From contig DKFC01000012.1 of NCBI GenBank assembly GCA_002452745.1, positions 1-64,000 on the forward strand: 64,000 nucleotides of DNA, in the 5' to 3' direction. Shown here in pieces: positions 24,907-33,923 of the stretch; position 1 is the stretch's first letter, and every line of letters starts with the position of its first letter. The notes beneath the pieces are model-generated. The model was not told the DNA's origin and searched no databases. It saw nothing but the letters and a program-made list of their open reading frames with translations. The position numbers were made by a program, and so were the translations under genes. The stretch comes from Firmicutes bacterium UBA6806 (GTDB taxonomy: Bacteria; Bacillota; Clostridia; Peptostreptococcales; Acidaminobacteraceae).

Positions 24907-25839
24907 ATGCCGATTAATATTCCCGACAGTTTGCCGGCAATTGATATTTTATCAAAGGAAAATATATTTTTAATGATGGAAACCCGTGCAATGCAACAAG
25001 ATATAAGACCGCTGAAAATAGCGATTTTAAATCTAATGCCTATGAAAATAGACACTGAGACACAACTTCTCAGGGTTCTCAGCAATACACCGCTTCAACT
25101 GCATATAACGCTTCTTCACATGGAGACGCATACGGCGAAACATACGGATTTTCAGCATTTAGATGCATTTTATAAGACTTTTGAGGAAATCAAGTCGGAA
25201 AAATTTGATGGCATGATTATTACCGGTGCACCGATAGAGCACTTGGCATTTGAAGAAGTTGGGTATTGGGAAGAACTCAAGGAAATCATGAACTGGAGTT
25301 ATGCCAATGTGTTCTCCACACTTCATATTTGCTGGGGGGCACAAGCCGCTTTATACCATCACTATGGAATTCCCAAATACCCGTTGCGTGAAAAGTGCTT
25401 TGGTGTTTTTGAGCACCGGCTCAAAGAACGGCATCTCCCGCTTTTTAGGGGATTCGACGACATCTTTTATGCACCGCATTCAAGGCATACCACATTGCTG
25501 GAAAAGGATTTTAAAGGCCACGAAGAAATAGCAATTGTGGCCGATTCTGAGGAAGCTGGCATTTATGTGGCGATGAGCCGAAATGGGCGGCAGATCTTTG
25601 TAACAGGTCATTCTGAATATGATTCAGATACTTTGAAAAAGGAATATGACAGGGATATAGTGGCAGGAAAGTCAATAGAGATTCCCAAAAACTATTTTGA
25701 AAACGACGATCCACAGGCCGAACCAGTTGTAAGATGGCGGTCTCATGGGAATTTACTCTATGCGAACTGGTTAAACTACTATGTCTATCAGGAGACGCCA
25801 TTTGACTTGAAAACGTGGTGTGAATTGGACAATAAATAG
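24907..25839 (+). CDS. metA: Homoserine O-acetyltransferase (MetA fold)
   Basis: A 310-residue acyltransferase for the first committed step of methionine synthesis. Catalytic Cys142 lies in LHICWGAQAAL, and the His/Glu partners in the later FYAPHSRHT and GHSEYD regions are present. Residue 111 is Glu (in TGAPIEHLAFEEV). In MetA proteins Glu111 marks acetyl-CoA use and Gly111 succinyl-CoA use, so this should make O-acetylhomoserine, matching the O-acetylhomoserine sulfhydrylase next door. Start ATG 24907 follows CAGGAGG. Controlled by the upstream SAM riboswitch. Confidence 0.94.
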   Translation: MPINIPDSLPAIDILSKENIFLMMETRAMQQDIRPLKIAILNLMPMKIDTETQLLRVLSNTPLQLHITLLHMETHTAKHTDFQHLDAFYKTFEEIKSEKFDGMIITGAPIEHLAFEEVGYWEELKEIMNWSYANVFSTLHICWGAQAALYHHYGIPKYPLREKCFGVFEHRLKERHLPLFRGFDDIFYAPHSRHTTLLEKDFKGHEEIAIVADSEEAGIYVAMSRNGRQIFVTGHSEYDSDTLKKEYDRDIVAGKSIEIPKNYFENDDPQAEPVVRWRSHGNLLYANWLNYYVYQETPFDLKTWCELDNK

Positions 25840-25912
25840 ACAATGATGAAATACAACGCCACTGACAAAGCTAGATAGAATAATAAATGATTTGAAAGAG
25901 AGGAATTGAAAT

Positions 25913-27196
25913 ATGAGTGAGAGAAACTATAGATTTGAGACACTTCAAGTACACGCAGGACAGACGCCAGACCCAACGACGGGTTCTAGAGCAGTTCCAA
26001 TTTATCAGACGACATCATATGTGTTTGAAGATACACAACATGCGGCAGATTTATTTGCCCTTAAGACACCGGGCAATATTTATACTAGAATTATGAATCC
26101 AACAACAGATGTGCTGGAACAGAGAATTGCCGCACTTGAAGGTGGCGTTGGCGCGCTTGCTGTGGCATCAGGCACAGCGGCAGTGACATATGCGATTTTA
26201 AATATACTGGGAGCAGGGGATGAAATCGTTTCTGCCAGCACCCTCTATGGAGGAACCTATAATCTGTTTTCATCGACTTTGCCAAGGTATGGTATCACCA
26301 CTAAGTTTGTCAACCCAGATAACCCAGCCAATTTTAAAGAGGCATTGACGGAAAATACAAAGGCAATTTATGTGGAGAGCATCGGGAATCCCGGTATTAA
26401 CTTAGTTGATTTGGAGGCAGTTGCAGAAATTGCCCATGCACACAAAATTCCTCTCATTGTGGACAATACTTTTGGCACACCGTATCTGATAAAGCCATTT
26501 GAATTTGGAGTAGACATCGTGGTTCATTCAGCTACAAAATTCATTGGTGGACATGGAACTTCCATCGGTGGTGTCATCGTAGATTCAGGTAACTTCGACT
26601 GGGCGGGAAGTGGCAAATTTCCATGTCTGACAGAACCAGATCCATCTTATCATGACATCAAATATGCAGAGGCACTTGGTTCACTTGCTTATATTACGAA
26701 AGCCAGAGTTCAGCTCCTTAGGGACACAGGTGCATGTATAAGCCCATTTAATGCCTTCTTGTTGATTCAAGGGCTGGAAACACTGTCACTGAGAGTTGAA
26801 AGACATGTGGAAAATACTCGAAAAATAATTGAATTCTTAAAGGGACATCCAGCAGTGAGTTGGATTAACTACCCAGAGCTTGAAGACAGCCGATATCACG
26901 ATCTTTATAAAAAATACTTTAAAAAAGGGGTTGGATCAATTTTCACTTTTGGCATTAAAGGGGGCGTGGCATCTGGAAAGGCGTTTATAGAATCCCTTGA
27001 AATTTTCTCTTTACTTGCAAATGTGGCAGATGCAAAATCGCTGGTCATCCATCCGGCAAGCACCACACATGCACAGTTGAATGAGGAAGAACAGATATCG
27101 GCAGGGGTTGCACCTGATTTAATTAGAGTTTCTGTTGGGATTGAAAATGCAGAAGACTTAATAGCGGATTTAAAACAGGCACTGGATAAATTGTAA
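25913..27196 (+). CDS. metY: O-acetylhomoserine sulfhydrylase
   Basis: A 427-residue PLP enzyme of the Cys/Met metabolism family, making homocysteine from O-acetylhomoserine and sulfide. It starts NYRFETLQVHAGQTPDPTTGSRAVP, typical of MetY/Met17. The PLP lysine is in VHSATKFIGGHGTSIGG, and YTRIMNPTTDVLEQRIAALEGG is the family N-terminal motif. The length suits MetY, which is longer than MetB/MetC. It follows metA by 73 bp without a terminator, so both are under the SAM riboswitch. The product pair implies direct sulfhydrylation rather than transsulfuration. Confidence 0.94.
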   Translation: MSERNYRFETLQVHAGQTPDPTTGSRAVPIYQTTSYVFEDTQHAADLFALKTPGNIYTRIMNPTTDVLEQRIAALEGGVGALAVASGTAAVTYAILNILGAGDEIVSASTLYGGTYNLFSSTLPRYGITTKFVNPDNPANFKEALTENTKAIYVESIGNPGINLVDLEAVAEIAHAHKIPLIVDNTFGTPYLIKPFEFGVDIVVHSATKFIGGHGTSIGGVIVDSGNFDWAGSGKFPCLTEPDPSYHDIKYAEALGSLAYITKARVQLLRDTGACISPFNAFLLIQGLETLSLRVERHVENTRKIIEFLKGHPAVSWINYPELEDSRYHDLYKKYFKKGVGSIFTFGIKGGVASGKAFIESLEIFSLLANVADAKSLVIHPASTTHAQLNEEEQISAGVAPDLIRVSVGIENAEDLIADLKQALDKL

Positions 27197-27361
27197 ACCA
27201 ACATGCAAGTTAAAGCATATAATTCAGATGTATGATTGATGTAGAATATTGATGTATATTATTAAGAAGTACAATTAATGTGTAATATTGAGATGTATGA
27301 TTTAGATTTAAATGCGTTGTTAAAATACAGTCCTTAAATTACGATGATATATAATCGGTAG

Positions 27362-27420
27362 ATATTGCAGTACATGATTTATGTATATTGATCTGTGTAT
27401 ATTGCAGTACATGATTTGTG
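27362..27420. repeat. Two 37-bp-period direct repeats in an AT-rich gap
   Basis: ATATTGCAGTACATGATTT occurs at 27362-27380 and again at 27399-27417. More degenerate ATTGATGTATATT-like pieces lie upstream to about 27230. The 252-bp region between metY and hisFIE is otherwise featureless and gene-free. Confidence 0.6.
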
Positions 27421-27429
27421 AATATTAAA

Positions 27430-27466
27430 GAAGAGATTCAGTGAATAATCACTTGAATCTCTTTTT
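27430..27466 (+). terminator. Terminator of the met operon
   Basis: Stem AGAGATTCA-GTG / CACTTGAATCTCT (one bulge), followed by TTTTT. It overlaps the 3' end of hisFIE on the other strand. Confidence 0.7.
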
Positions 27467-28783
27467 AAGTTCAGTTTTTAAAGTTGAAAGTGGAATATTT
27501 TGGTTTGATAACAAGACGAAGCTGTGATAGAAGAGATCAGCCATCTCATAGACCAGTTCATCTTCGGTATTTTTAGCGCCGATAATGACTTCAGCACTCT
27601 CTTCGCCCACTTTTTTTAGAATTTTGTCGATGCCCTTTTCGAACAGATAATTGGTATAACTGCCAGGGACGGGATTGGCTTTCCGATCTTCTATGACAGA
27701 CATGAGTTTGTCAAAGACATCCAGTGGTTTTGATGTGTTGAAACAAGAGTAGCTTCCAGTATGACATGCAGGGCCTTCTTCTTCAACCAGCATGAGAATT
27801 GTGTCCTCGTCACAGTCATATCTCACGTCTATGAGCTTCTGCTTGTTGCCAGATGTCTCACCTTTAAACCAAAGGGATTTTCTACTTCTGGAGTAAAAAT
27901 GCGCATAGCCTGTTTTCATACTCCACTGGAGAGATTGTGAATTTGCGTAAGCGAGCATGAGGACTGAACCTGTGACAGCTGACTGGACAATACATGGGAT
28001 TAAATCAGTAGCCTCTGACTTTGCGAAATAAGGTCTCACAGAAATGCCAGCGTGGAGAAGGTTTAGTTTGACAGCTGGAAGACTTACCGCTTTGCTGTGA
28101 AAGATGCTGGCGGCAAGGCCAGCAGAAATAGAGGTCTTTTCAAATAACTCGGTGAAGTGACTGATACTGCCTGCACCCCCAGAGGCGATAATTGGGACGT
28201 TGACGGCATCATCCACTGCTTTTAACAGTTCTATGTCAAATCCGTTTTTACTGCCATCTGCATCAATTGAATTTACACAGATTTCACCAGCGCCGAGCTC
28301 AACGCCTCTCTTAATCCACTCAAGGGCATCTGTTCCCGTATTGGTACGACCACCATGTGTGAAAATAAGATACTGATTGTCCACCTTCTTGACATCTACA
28401 GAGAGAACAACGCATTGTGCGCCATATTTTAAACTAGCTGTTCGAATCAATTCTGGATTGAGATAGGCCTGTGTGTTGATGGAAACCTTATCTGCACCAG
28501 CCTTTAAAAGTGAATCGAAATCGTCCACGGTTTTGACACCTCCACCAACTGTGAAGGGGATGTTGATGCTTTTGGCAATTTCAGAAACGAGTGTCAAAAA
28601 AGGACCTCTATTTTCTGTGGAAGCCATAATGTCATAAAAGATAAGTTCATCGGCGCCTGTATCGCTGTAGTACTTTGCCATTTCAAGTGGATTGGCAATT
28701 TCCTTGACATTTTCGAACTGCTGTCCCTTGACGACTTTTCCATCTTTTATATCAAGACATGGGATGATGCGTTTTGCTAACAT
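27449..28783 (-). CDS. hisFIE: HisF-HisI-HisE triple fusion
   Basis: A 444-residue fusion of three histidine enzymes. Residues 1-~252 are HisF (cyclase half of imidazole glycerol phosphate synthase), with catalytic Asp11 (CLDIKDG) and Asp130 (LSVDVK). Residues ~256-355 are HisI (phosphoribosyl-AMP cyclohydrolase), with DCDEDT metal ligands and the Cys340-His341 / Cys347 zinc set in GPACHTGSYSCF. Residues ~357-444 are HisE (phosphoribosyl-ATP pyrophosphatase) with KVGEESAEVIIGAKN. HisIE fusions are common; adding HisF in one chain is unusual. Start ATG 28783 overlaps the hisA end by seven bases. Last gene of the operon. Confidence 0.95.
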   Translation of the reverse strand: MLAKRIIPCLDIKDGKVVKGQQFENVKEIANPLEMAKYYSDTGADELIFYDIMASTENRGPFLTLVSEIAKSINIPFTVGGGVKTVDDFDSLLKAGADKVSINTQAYLNPELIRTASLKYGAQCVVLSVDVKKVDNQYLIFTHGGRTNTGTDALEWIKRGVELGAGEICVNSIDADGSKNGFDIELLKAVDDAVNVPIIASGGAGSISHFTELFEKTSISAGLAASIFHSKAVSLPAVKLNLLHAGISVRPYFAKSEATDLIPCIVQSAVTGSVLMLAYANSQSLQWSMKTGYAHFYSRSRKSLWFKGETSGNKQKLIDVRYDCDEDTILMLVEEEGPACHTGSYSCFNTSKPLDVFDKLMSVIEDRKANPVPGSYTNYLFEKGIDKILKKVGEESAEVIIGAKNTEDELVYEMADLFYHSFVLLSNQNIPLSTLKTELKKRFK

Positions 28784-29502
28784 GATGACCTCCTTGTGAT
28801 TTCCAGTGCGGATTGGAATGTGAATTTCTCTTCATAGAATGCCTTGCCCACAATAGCTGATGGAAGGCCTAAAGCGTTGAGTTTTGATAAATCTTCTAGG
28901 GAGCTGATGCCGCCAGATGCGATGATTTCGGCAGATGTAATGGACTTAAGCCTATCATATGCCTCAAAGGCTGGGCCACTCAACATGCCATCTCTTGAAA
29001 TATCTGTGGCGAGAAAGGCAAGACAGCCTGCGTCAGTGGCTTTTTTCACAAAGGCATCCACAGAGATTGAACCGCCAGTAGTCCATCCATCGCCCATAAT
29101 AGAACCGTCCTTGAAATCCACGGCACACACGATATTTTGAGGGTACTTCTTGACGATTTCAGAGAATTTGTCAAAGTCCTTTATGGCGAGAGAGCCAATG
29201 ACGATGCGATCAACCCCTATTGAAAGCAATTGTTCCACATCGGAAAGACTTCTGATACCGCCACCGAATTGGATTTTTAGGTTGGTGTTGTCGGCAATGG
29301 CTTTCAGGGAATCATAGTTGATAAAGCGACCCTCTAAAGAGCCATCTAAATCCACGATGTGGATGTATTTTGAACCCACGGATTCCCAGTATTTAGCCGC
29401 TTCAAGCGGTGTATTGTAGTAGACGGTTTCACGGTCAAAATCGCCCTGAGTCAGCCGAACACATTTTGAGCCCTTGATATCTATTGCTGGATATAATCTC
29501 AT
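28777..29502 (-). CDS. hisA: Phosphoribosylformimino-5-aminoimidazole carboxamide ribotide isomerase
   Basis: A 241-residue (beta-alpha)8 barrel paralogous to HisF. Catalytic Asp8 lies in YPAIDIKGSKCVRL and the second Asp in the ATDISRDGM loop; phosphate-binding FGGGIRS and ASGGISS are present. It converts ProFAR to PRFAR, the HisF substrate. It overlaps hisH by four bases (ATGA) and hisFIE by seven. Shine-Dalgarno AAGGAGAT lies inside the end of hisH. Confidence 0.95.
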   Translation of the reverse strand: MRLYPAIDIKGSKCVRLTQGDFDRETVYYNTPLEAAKYWESVGSKYIHIVDLDGSLEGRFINYDSLKAIADNTNLKIQFGGGIRSLSDVEQLLSIGVDRIVIGSLAIKDFDKFSEIVKKYPQNIVCAVDFKDGSIMGDGWTTGGSISVDAFVKKATDAGCLAFLATDISRDGMLSGPAFEAYDRLKSITSAEIIASGGISSLEDLSKLNALGLPSAIVGKAFYEEKFTFQSALEITRRSSC

Positions 29503-30116
29503 TTTTGATCTCCTTGTGATGTGAGCTTAAAAAAGGCTTGGATCAAGTCCGCTCCCACTGAACTGCTCTTTTCAGGGTGAAACTGCATGCCGTAAATATT
29601 ATCGCATCCGACAATCGCAGGGATTTTACAGCCTTCATAATCGACATAGGCGTAGACCACATGGTCATCTTCAGGTGCGATAAAAGAGTGGACAAAGTAG
29701 ACGTACCCTTCCACTTGCTTAAAAGGTGAGATATTGGTATGAACCAGTTCATTCCAGCCCATGTGGGGGATTGTGGATACCAAATCAGGGGAGAGTGATT
29801 TTACAGTGCCCTGTAAATAACCAAGGCCTTTGAACGCTCCATTTTCCAGACTCATTTCGTAGAGCAGTTGCATTCCCAGGCAGATGCCCAGTATGGGAAT
29901 TTGCTTTTTTCTCGCTTGGTTTAAAACTTCGGATAGGCCGCTTTCAGTTAACGCTTTCATTGCATCTTCAAATGCGCCGACCCCGGGGAGGACGATGTGA
30001 GTTGCCCCTAAAATTTCGTCGGGATTTGCGCTGAGTTTTGCTTGGATTCCTGCCTTTGAAAAGGCGTTTAAAACGTTAAAGATGTTGCCCACGCCATAAT
30101 CTATAATAATGGTCAT
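29499..30116 (-). CDS. hisH: Imidazole glycerol phosphate synthase glutaminase subunit
   Basis: A 205-residue class I glutamine amidotransferase that feeds ammonia to HisF. It opens IIIDYGVGNIFNV. The nucleophile Cys is in GICLGMQLLYE, and the His-Glu pair in MQFHPEKSS. It overlaps hisB and hisA by one and four bases, pointing to translational coupling. Confidence 0.95.
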   Translation of the reverse strand: MTIIIDYGVGNIFNVLNAFSKAGIQAKLSANPDEILGATHIVLPGVGAFEDAMKALTESGLSEVLNQARKKQIPILGICLGMQLLYEMSLENGAFKGLGYLQGTVKSLSPDLVSTIPHMGWNELVHTNISPFKQVEGYVYFVHSFIAPEDDHVVYAYVDYEGCKIPAIVGCDNIYGMQFHPEKSSSVGADLIQAFFKLTSQGDQK

Positions 30117-30676
30117 TAGAGTACCCCCTTTGTTGTTGGCAAATCAGTGCCTGTTATCTTTAGAGCACGTCTAAGCGTGATTGCAGTTCCTTTAAATACA
30201 GCTTCCAGCATGTGGTGTGTGTTGAAACCTGAGAGAGAGCGAATATGAAGTGTCAATTTGGCATTTTGTAAAAAGGCCATCCAGAAATCTCTGGCCCACT
30301 CTGTTTCAAAGCCGCTAGTGATAGCTGTCGGATAATTTACCTCATATCCGAGGTAGCTGCGTCCAGAGATATCCACTGCAATTTGAATCAGTGTTTCGTC
30401 CATGGGAATCAGTGAATCAGCAAACCGCTCAATGCCAGTTTTATCGGTGAGACTTTCTGAAAAAGCCTGTCCTAGCAAAATACCGACATCTTCTATAATA
30501 TGGTGTGGATCATCGCCTGTGACGGAGAGCGTCAAGTTGAACCGACCGTGTTTGGCAAATTGTTCAAGCATGTGGGTGAAGAAGGGAATTGGCGTTTGGA
30601 TGTTGTAATTGCCAGTTCCATGTAGGGCAAAATCCAGTTCAATATCGGTCTCGTTAGTCTTTCGCGCCCATGTCAT
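30116..30676 (-). CDS. hisB: Imidazoleglycerol-phosphate dehydratase
   Basis: A 186-residue monofunctional IGPD. The manganese-binding motifs are DPHHIIEDVGI and FNTHHMLEAVFKG, and the N-terminus has ARKTNETDIELD. No N-terminal histidinol-phosphatase domain is attached, so that activity must come from elsewhere. Overlaps hisC by four bases and hisH by one. Confidence 0.95.
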   Translation of the reverse strand: MTWARKTNETDIELDFALHGTGNYNIQTPIPFFTHMLEQFAKHGRFNLTLSVTGDDPHHIIEDVGILLGQAFSESLTDKTGIERFADSLIPMDETLIQIAVDISGRSYLGYEVNYPTAITSGFETEWARDFWMAFLQNAKLTLHIRSLSGFNTHHMLEAVFKGTAITLRRALKITGTDLPTTKGVL

Positions 30677-31737
30677 TGGCCAACCGCCTTTCTCAGCATT
30701 GTGTCTCCAACTGAAGTCATTTCATCTATACATTTTAGAAGGATTTTGTTTTCGCTTTCTGTGCCGACAGTCACCCTGAAATAGTCTTTAAAATAGGATT
30801 GAGAAAACTGTCTTATTTTAATGCCTGAGTTATACAGTGTGTTGAAAAACACCTCATTTGAAAGGGTTTTTCCATCGACTTTAAACCAGACAAAATTGCT
30901 GTTTGACTCATAGACTTTGAGAAACTCATATGCCTTGAGAGCGGTGGTGAGAGTGCCTCTATCGGCTATGATTTTGAGCCTATTCTTTTCTGAAATCTCC
31001 TTAAACTCAGGCGTCATGAGGAGTACGCCAATTGCTTGAGAAAGCCTGCTGATGTTGTAGGGATATTTGCATGCATAGAGTTTTTCCATATTTTCAGCAC
31101 AAGAAATGCCAAATCCAATTCTGAGGCCTGCCAGTCCGTAGGCTTTTGAGAGTGTTTTTAAGACGATTAAATTTGGAAAAGCATCTATTAGGGACTTAAC
31201 TGAGTAGTCTTCATAGTTGGCGCTGATAAATTCGCCATAGGCTTCGTCGATGACCACTTGTGCATCAGTAGCTGCCAGAATTTTTTTAATTGAATCTGGT
31301 GCAATCAGAGCACCTGTCGGGTTGTTTGGGTTGCAGATGAAAACGAGACGGGGTTTTAAAATATCAAGATATTCAATAAACGCGTCCACATCTAATGTGT
31401 AATAGTCATTTGGCTGGTAGCGCCTGAACTGACACTTGTAGATAGAAGACATGGTTTCGTACATGACGAAAGATGGGTCGAGAGATACGACGATGTCTTT
31501 GGGTTCAGTGAAGGCCTTGAAGATTAAATCTAGGATTTCGTCAGAACCATTGCCAGCAATGACCTTCTCAGCGGGAAGGTTCATGAAATCAGCATAGCTT
31601 TTAATGAGTTTTGAAGCATCGGCCTCTGGGTAGCGATTGAGTGCAGTTAGGTCTATTTTAGATGTTAGAAAGTCAATTTGCATTTCGGTAAGTGGGTAAG
31701 CCAATTCGTTGGCATCCAGTTTAATGATTTCGTTCAT
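30673..31737 (-). CDS. hisC: Histidinol-phosphate aminotransferase
   Basis: A 354-residue class I/II PLP aminotransferase. It shows KLDANELAYPL, GNGSDEILDLIF, CNPNNPTGALI, the VVIDEAYGEF strand, and the PLP lysine in LKTLSKAYGLAGLRIGF. It converts imidazole acetol phosphate to histidinol phosphate. Shine-Dalgarno AGAGGTGAC precedes the ATG. It lies 46 bp after hisG and overlaps hisB. Confidence 0.95.
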   Translation of the reverse strand: MNEIIKLDANELAYPLTEMQIDFLTSKIDLTALNRYPEADASKLIKSYADFMNLPAEKVIAGNGSDEILDLIFKAFTEPKDIVVSLDPSFVMYETMSSIYKCQFRRYQPNDYYTLDVDAFIEYLDILKPRLVFICNPNNPTGALIAPDSIKKILAATDAQVVIDEAYGEFISANYEDYSVKSLIDAFPNLIVLKTLSKAYGLAGLRIGFGISCAENMEKLYACKYPYNISRLSQAIGVLLMTPEFKEISEKNRLKIIADRGTLTTALKAYEFLKVYESNSNFVWFKVDGKTLSNEVFFNTLYNSGIKIRQFSQSYFKDYFRVTVGTESENKILLKCIDEMTSVGDTMLRKAVGQ

Positions 31738-31783
31738 AAGTCACCTCTTTGAATTTTGTATTTATGTTTTGAACCGAAGTCGG

Positions 31784-32368
31784 TCAAATAAGTTCTTTTT
31801 CAAGCTGCTGAATCATCTGTTGGATTTTGTCCTGCTTGAACTTGTAGCTGGCCTTGTTTGCAATGAGAACTGGGTTGATGGTGAGAATATCCTCTATGAT
31901 GGAGAGGCCGTTTTCTCGAAGTGTTGTCCCAGTTTCCACGATGTCGAAAATAACATCTGATAGATTGAGGATGGGTGCAAGTTCCACTGAGCCATTTAAA
32001 TAGATGGTCTTGGAGAGTGGAAAATACTGCTTGCAAATGCGGGGATACTTGGTTGCAATGGTCAAAGGTGTGCTTAGATCCACTGAATTATCAAACCCCG
32101 CTATGGAAAGGGTGCATTTTGAGAAGGGAAATTCCATGAGTTCATAGAAGGATTCACCTGATTCCAAGATGACATCTCTGCCGACGACGCCAATATCTGC
32201 GACGCCATTTGATACATAGGTTGGGACGTCTACAGGCTTTACCATAATCATTTTGATGTCTCCAATTTCTACAATTAGTTTTCTTGTATCCAAGGCCTCT
32301 GTGGCCTTAAAGGCCTTCAAAAAAGCCTCTGCAATTCTGCCTTTTGAAAGTGCAAATGTCACTGACAT
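31784..32368 (-). CDS. hisG: ATP phosphoribosyltransferase, short form
   Basis: A 194-residue catalytic subunit of the first histidine enzyme. It begins SVTFALSKGRIAE and has the VDVPTYVSNGVADIGVVGRD segment and the PRPP-binding loop DIVETGTTLRENGL. It lacks the C-terminal regulatory domain, so it needs HisZ for activity and feedback control; hisZ is the preceding gene. Shine-Dalgarno GGGAGG precedes the ATG. Confidence 0.95.
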   Translation of the reverse strand: MSVTFALSKGRIAEAFLKAFKATEALDTRKLIVEIGDIKMIMVKPVDVPTYVSNGVADIGVVGRDVILESGESFYELMEFPFSKCTLSIAGFDNSVDLSTPLTIATKYPRICKQYFPLSKTIYLNGSVELAPILNLSDVIFDIVETGTTLRENGLSIIEDILTINPVLIANKASYKFKQDKIQQMIQQLEKELI

Positions 32369-32459
32369 GTTTTGTTACCTCCCGAGTTTCATCTTAGCCC
32401 TATTGGTTCAGTGGTTGTCATGCGCTAAGTTGCTGATTGATATGTTGGTGAGAGAAGGA

Positions 32460-33713
32460 CTAGTGAATGCCTCGTTCCACTTCGCTGATTTTAAGATAGT
32501 TTTCAAAGGTTGTATAAGGCACTTTTTGAATGTCGTTTTTGCGGATATCAATAATTTTAGCAGTGGTTTCCTGAAACACGATAACCTTTTCAAACTGTTC
32601 TGCTTCTGCAATTTCAATAGCTTCTTTTTCTGCATCATAGGTTCTTAAATTGACCTCAAAGCCCCTTTGTCGATAGAGTTCTGCATATTCAATTCCCTTT
32701 GCGGACAATGTGTTTTCAAGTAGTAATAAAGTGTTTTTTCTAGTCATTTTCTTTACCTCCGTATATTTCATTAAATTGTCTAAGGTGAGTGCAAACCCAA
32801 TTGCACAAGCTGCTTTTCCAAAATCCTTGCTAAGTTTGTCGTAGCGTCCGCCAGTGAGCACTTCGGAGGGACAACCTCCGATGAACCCCTTTAACACCAA
32901 TCCGTTGTAGTAGGGGAGTTCAGGGCTAAGTGTCAAATCAAGCTGGACATAGGATTCTAATTGATAGGCCTCTAAGAGTGTTGCTCGATCGCTGAGTGCC
33001 TTAAGTGCCTTTTCGGCCTTTGCACGAGTTGCTTCAGTTTCAAACGTCATGGTTTCTAGAAGTGCCCTTGTGTCTCCGATAACTCTGCGCTGAGGGCCAT
33101 AGAGTTTAAAAATAGCCGATAGTTGTTCCCAAATTAAATCGCTGAGATTATAAAACTCTGGGAGATTTTGAAGCCTGAGGACGTTCTTGGTGGGGAGGGC
33201 CTTGTAGACTTCATTTGTCTGTGCTTCGCTTAGATGGATGCCCTTTAGAAGCATCGACAACAAGGTTACATCGCCAATATCCAGTGCCACTTCTTCTGTA
33301 AAGCGCCTCAAAGACTTTATGGCGAGGACGATGGTTTCGAGGTCATATGTTTCGGTATCTGTGCCAAAGGCCTCAATTCCAATTTGTGTTTCCTCCTTAA
33401 GTTGCCCGTTGCTCCACTTGTAAGTGGGGGCATAGTAGCAAATTTTCTCATCGTTGCTTCTGGTCTGAGAGAATCGAAGCATTTTCATGACGGATAGTGT
33501 GGGATCGTTTTGGAGATGGAATATCTCTCCCGACTGATCCATAAATCGTACTTGGCTTTTAACAGGGTACTTTTTCTCTAGTTCGTTTAGTGCTGCAGCA
33601 GATTCACAGGCTGGAATGGCAATTTGTCTAAAGCCGTATTGACTGTAGAGTTTCATGAGTTCGGCTTGCATGGCATATTTTTTTTGATTTTCCGTGATGC
33701 GATTGATATTCAT
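32460..33713 (-). CDS. hisZ: ATP phosphoribosyltransferase regulatory subunit
   Basis: A 417-residue paralogue of histidyl-tRNA synthetase that forms a hetero-octamer with short HisG. The synthetase-like core includes RFMDQSGEIFHLQNDPTLSV (motif 2-like) and LTGGRYDKLSKDFG, followed by a ~90-residue C-terminal domain like the anticodon-binding domain, so it is somewhat longer than many HisZ. It lacks a complete catalytic set. First gene of the operon; CGGAGG precedes the ATG. Transcription reaching it must pass the attenuator upstream. Confidence 0.92.
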   Translation of the reverse strand: MNINRITENQKKYAMQAELMKLYSQYGFRQIAIPACESAAALNELEKKYPVKSQVRFMDQSGEIFHLQNDPTLSVMKMLRFSQTRSNDEKICYYAPTYKWSNGQLKEETQIGIEAFGTDTETYDLETIVLAIKSLRRFTEEVALDIGDVTLLSMLLKGIHLSEAQTNEVYKALPTKNVLRLQNLPEFYNLSDLIWEQLSAIFKLYGPQRRVIGDTRALLETMTFETEATRAKAEKALKALSDRATLLEAYQLESYVQLDLTLSPELPYYNGLVLKGFIGGCPSEVLTGGRYDKLSKDFGKAACAIGFALTLDNLMKYTEVKKMTRKNTLLLLENTLSAKGIEYAELYRQRGFEVNLRTYDAEKEAIEIAEAEQFEKVIVFQETTAKIIDIRKNDIQKVPYTTFENYLKISEVERGIH

Positions 33714-33772
33714 ATAAAAACCTCCGAATTGTATAAAAATGCGTTACCCCATTTTCTTATCTGAAAGAGCAT

Positions 33773-33810
33773 AAAAAAAAGAGCCATATAGGACTCGCCT
33801 ATATGACTCT
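33773..33810 (-). terminator. his leader attenuator terminator
   Basis: On the minus strand: stem AGAGTCATATAGG / CCTATATGGCTCT (one G-U pair), five-nt loop, eight T. It lies 60 bp before hisZ and after the leader peptide, so it is an attenuator rather than an operon end. Confidence 0.85.
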
Positions 33811-33823
33811 CGCTTATGCCGAT

Positions 33824-33923
33824 CATCATAGATAGGAGCCCCATTCTTAACGAATGATGAATAGGGCTTTACCCATGATGAAATCTTATTAATTCATCAA
33901 TGATAAACCCCTGATCTATGATG
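33824..33923 (-). promoter_or_regulatory. his attenuator: branched leader RNA
   Basis: On the minus strand, CATCATAGATCAGG (33923-33910, covering the His codons) pairs with CCTATCTATGATG (33836-33824). They enclose two hairpins: 33907-33893 with 33882-33868, and 33868-33859 with 33846-33837. The distal strand CCTATCTATGA can instead pair with TCATATAGG (33806-33798), the 5' arm of the terminator, forming an antiterminator. A ribosome stalled at the His codons would block the first pairing and let transcription continue. Pairings are seen; mechanism inferred from classical his attenuation. Confidence 0.75.

Noticed and set aside
27362..27420. Short CRISPR-like direct repeats
   Set aside because: Only two copies, an 18-bp AT-rich spacer, and degenerate neighbours; simple repeat expansion is likelier.
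33824..33923. The three-way-junction-like leader before hisZ as a new metabolite riboswitch
   Set aside because: The proximal strand is translated as a His-rich leader peptide with its own ribosome binding site, so ribosome-mediated attenuation explains the structure better.
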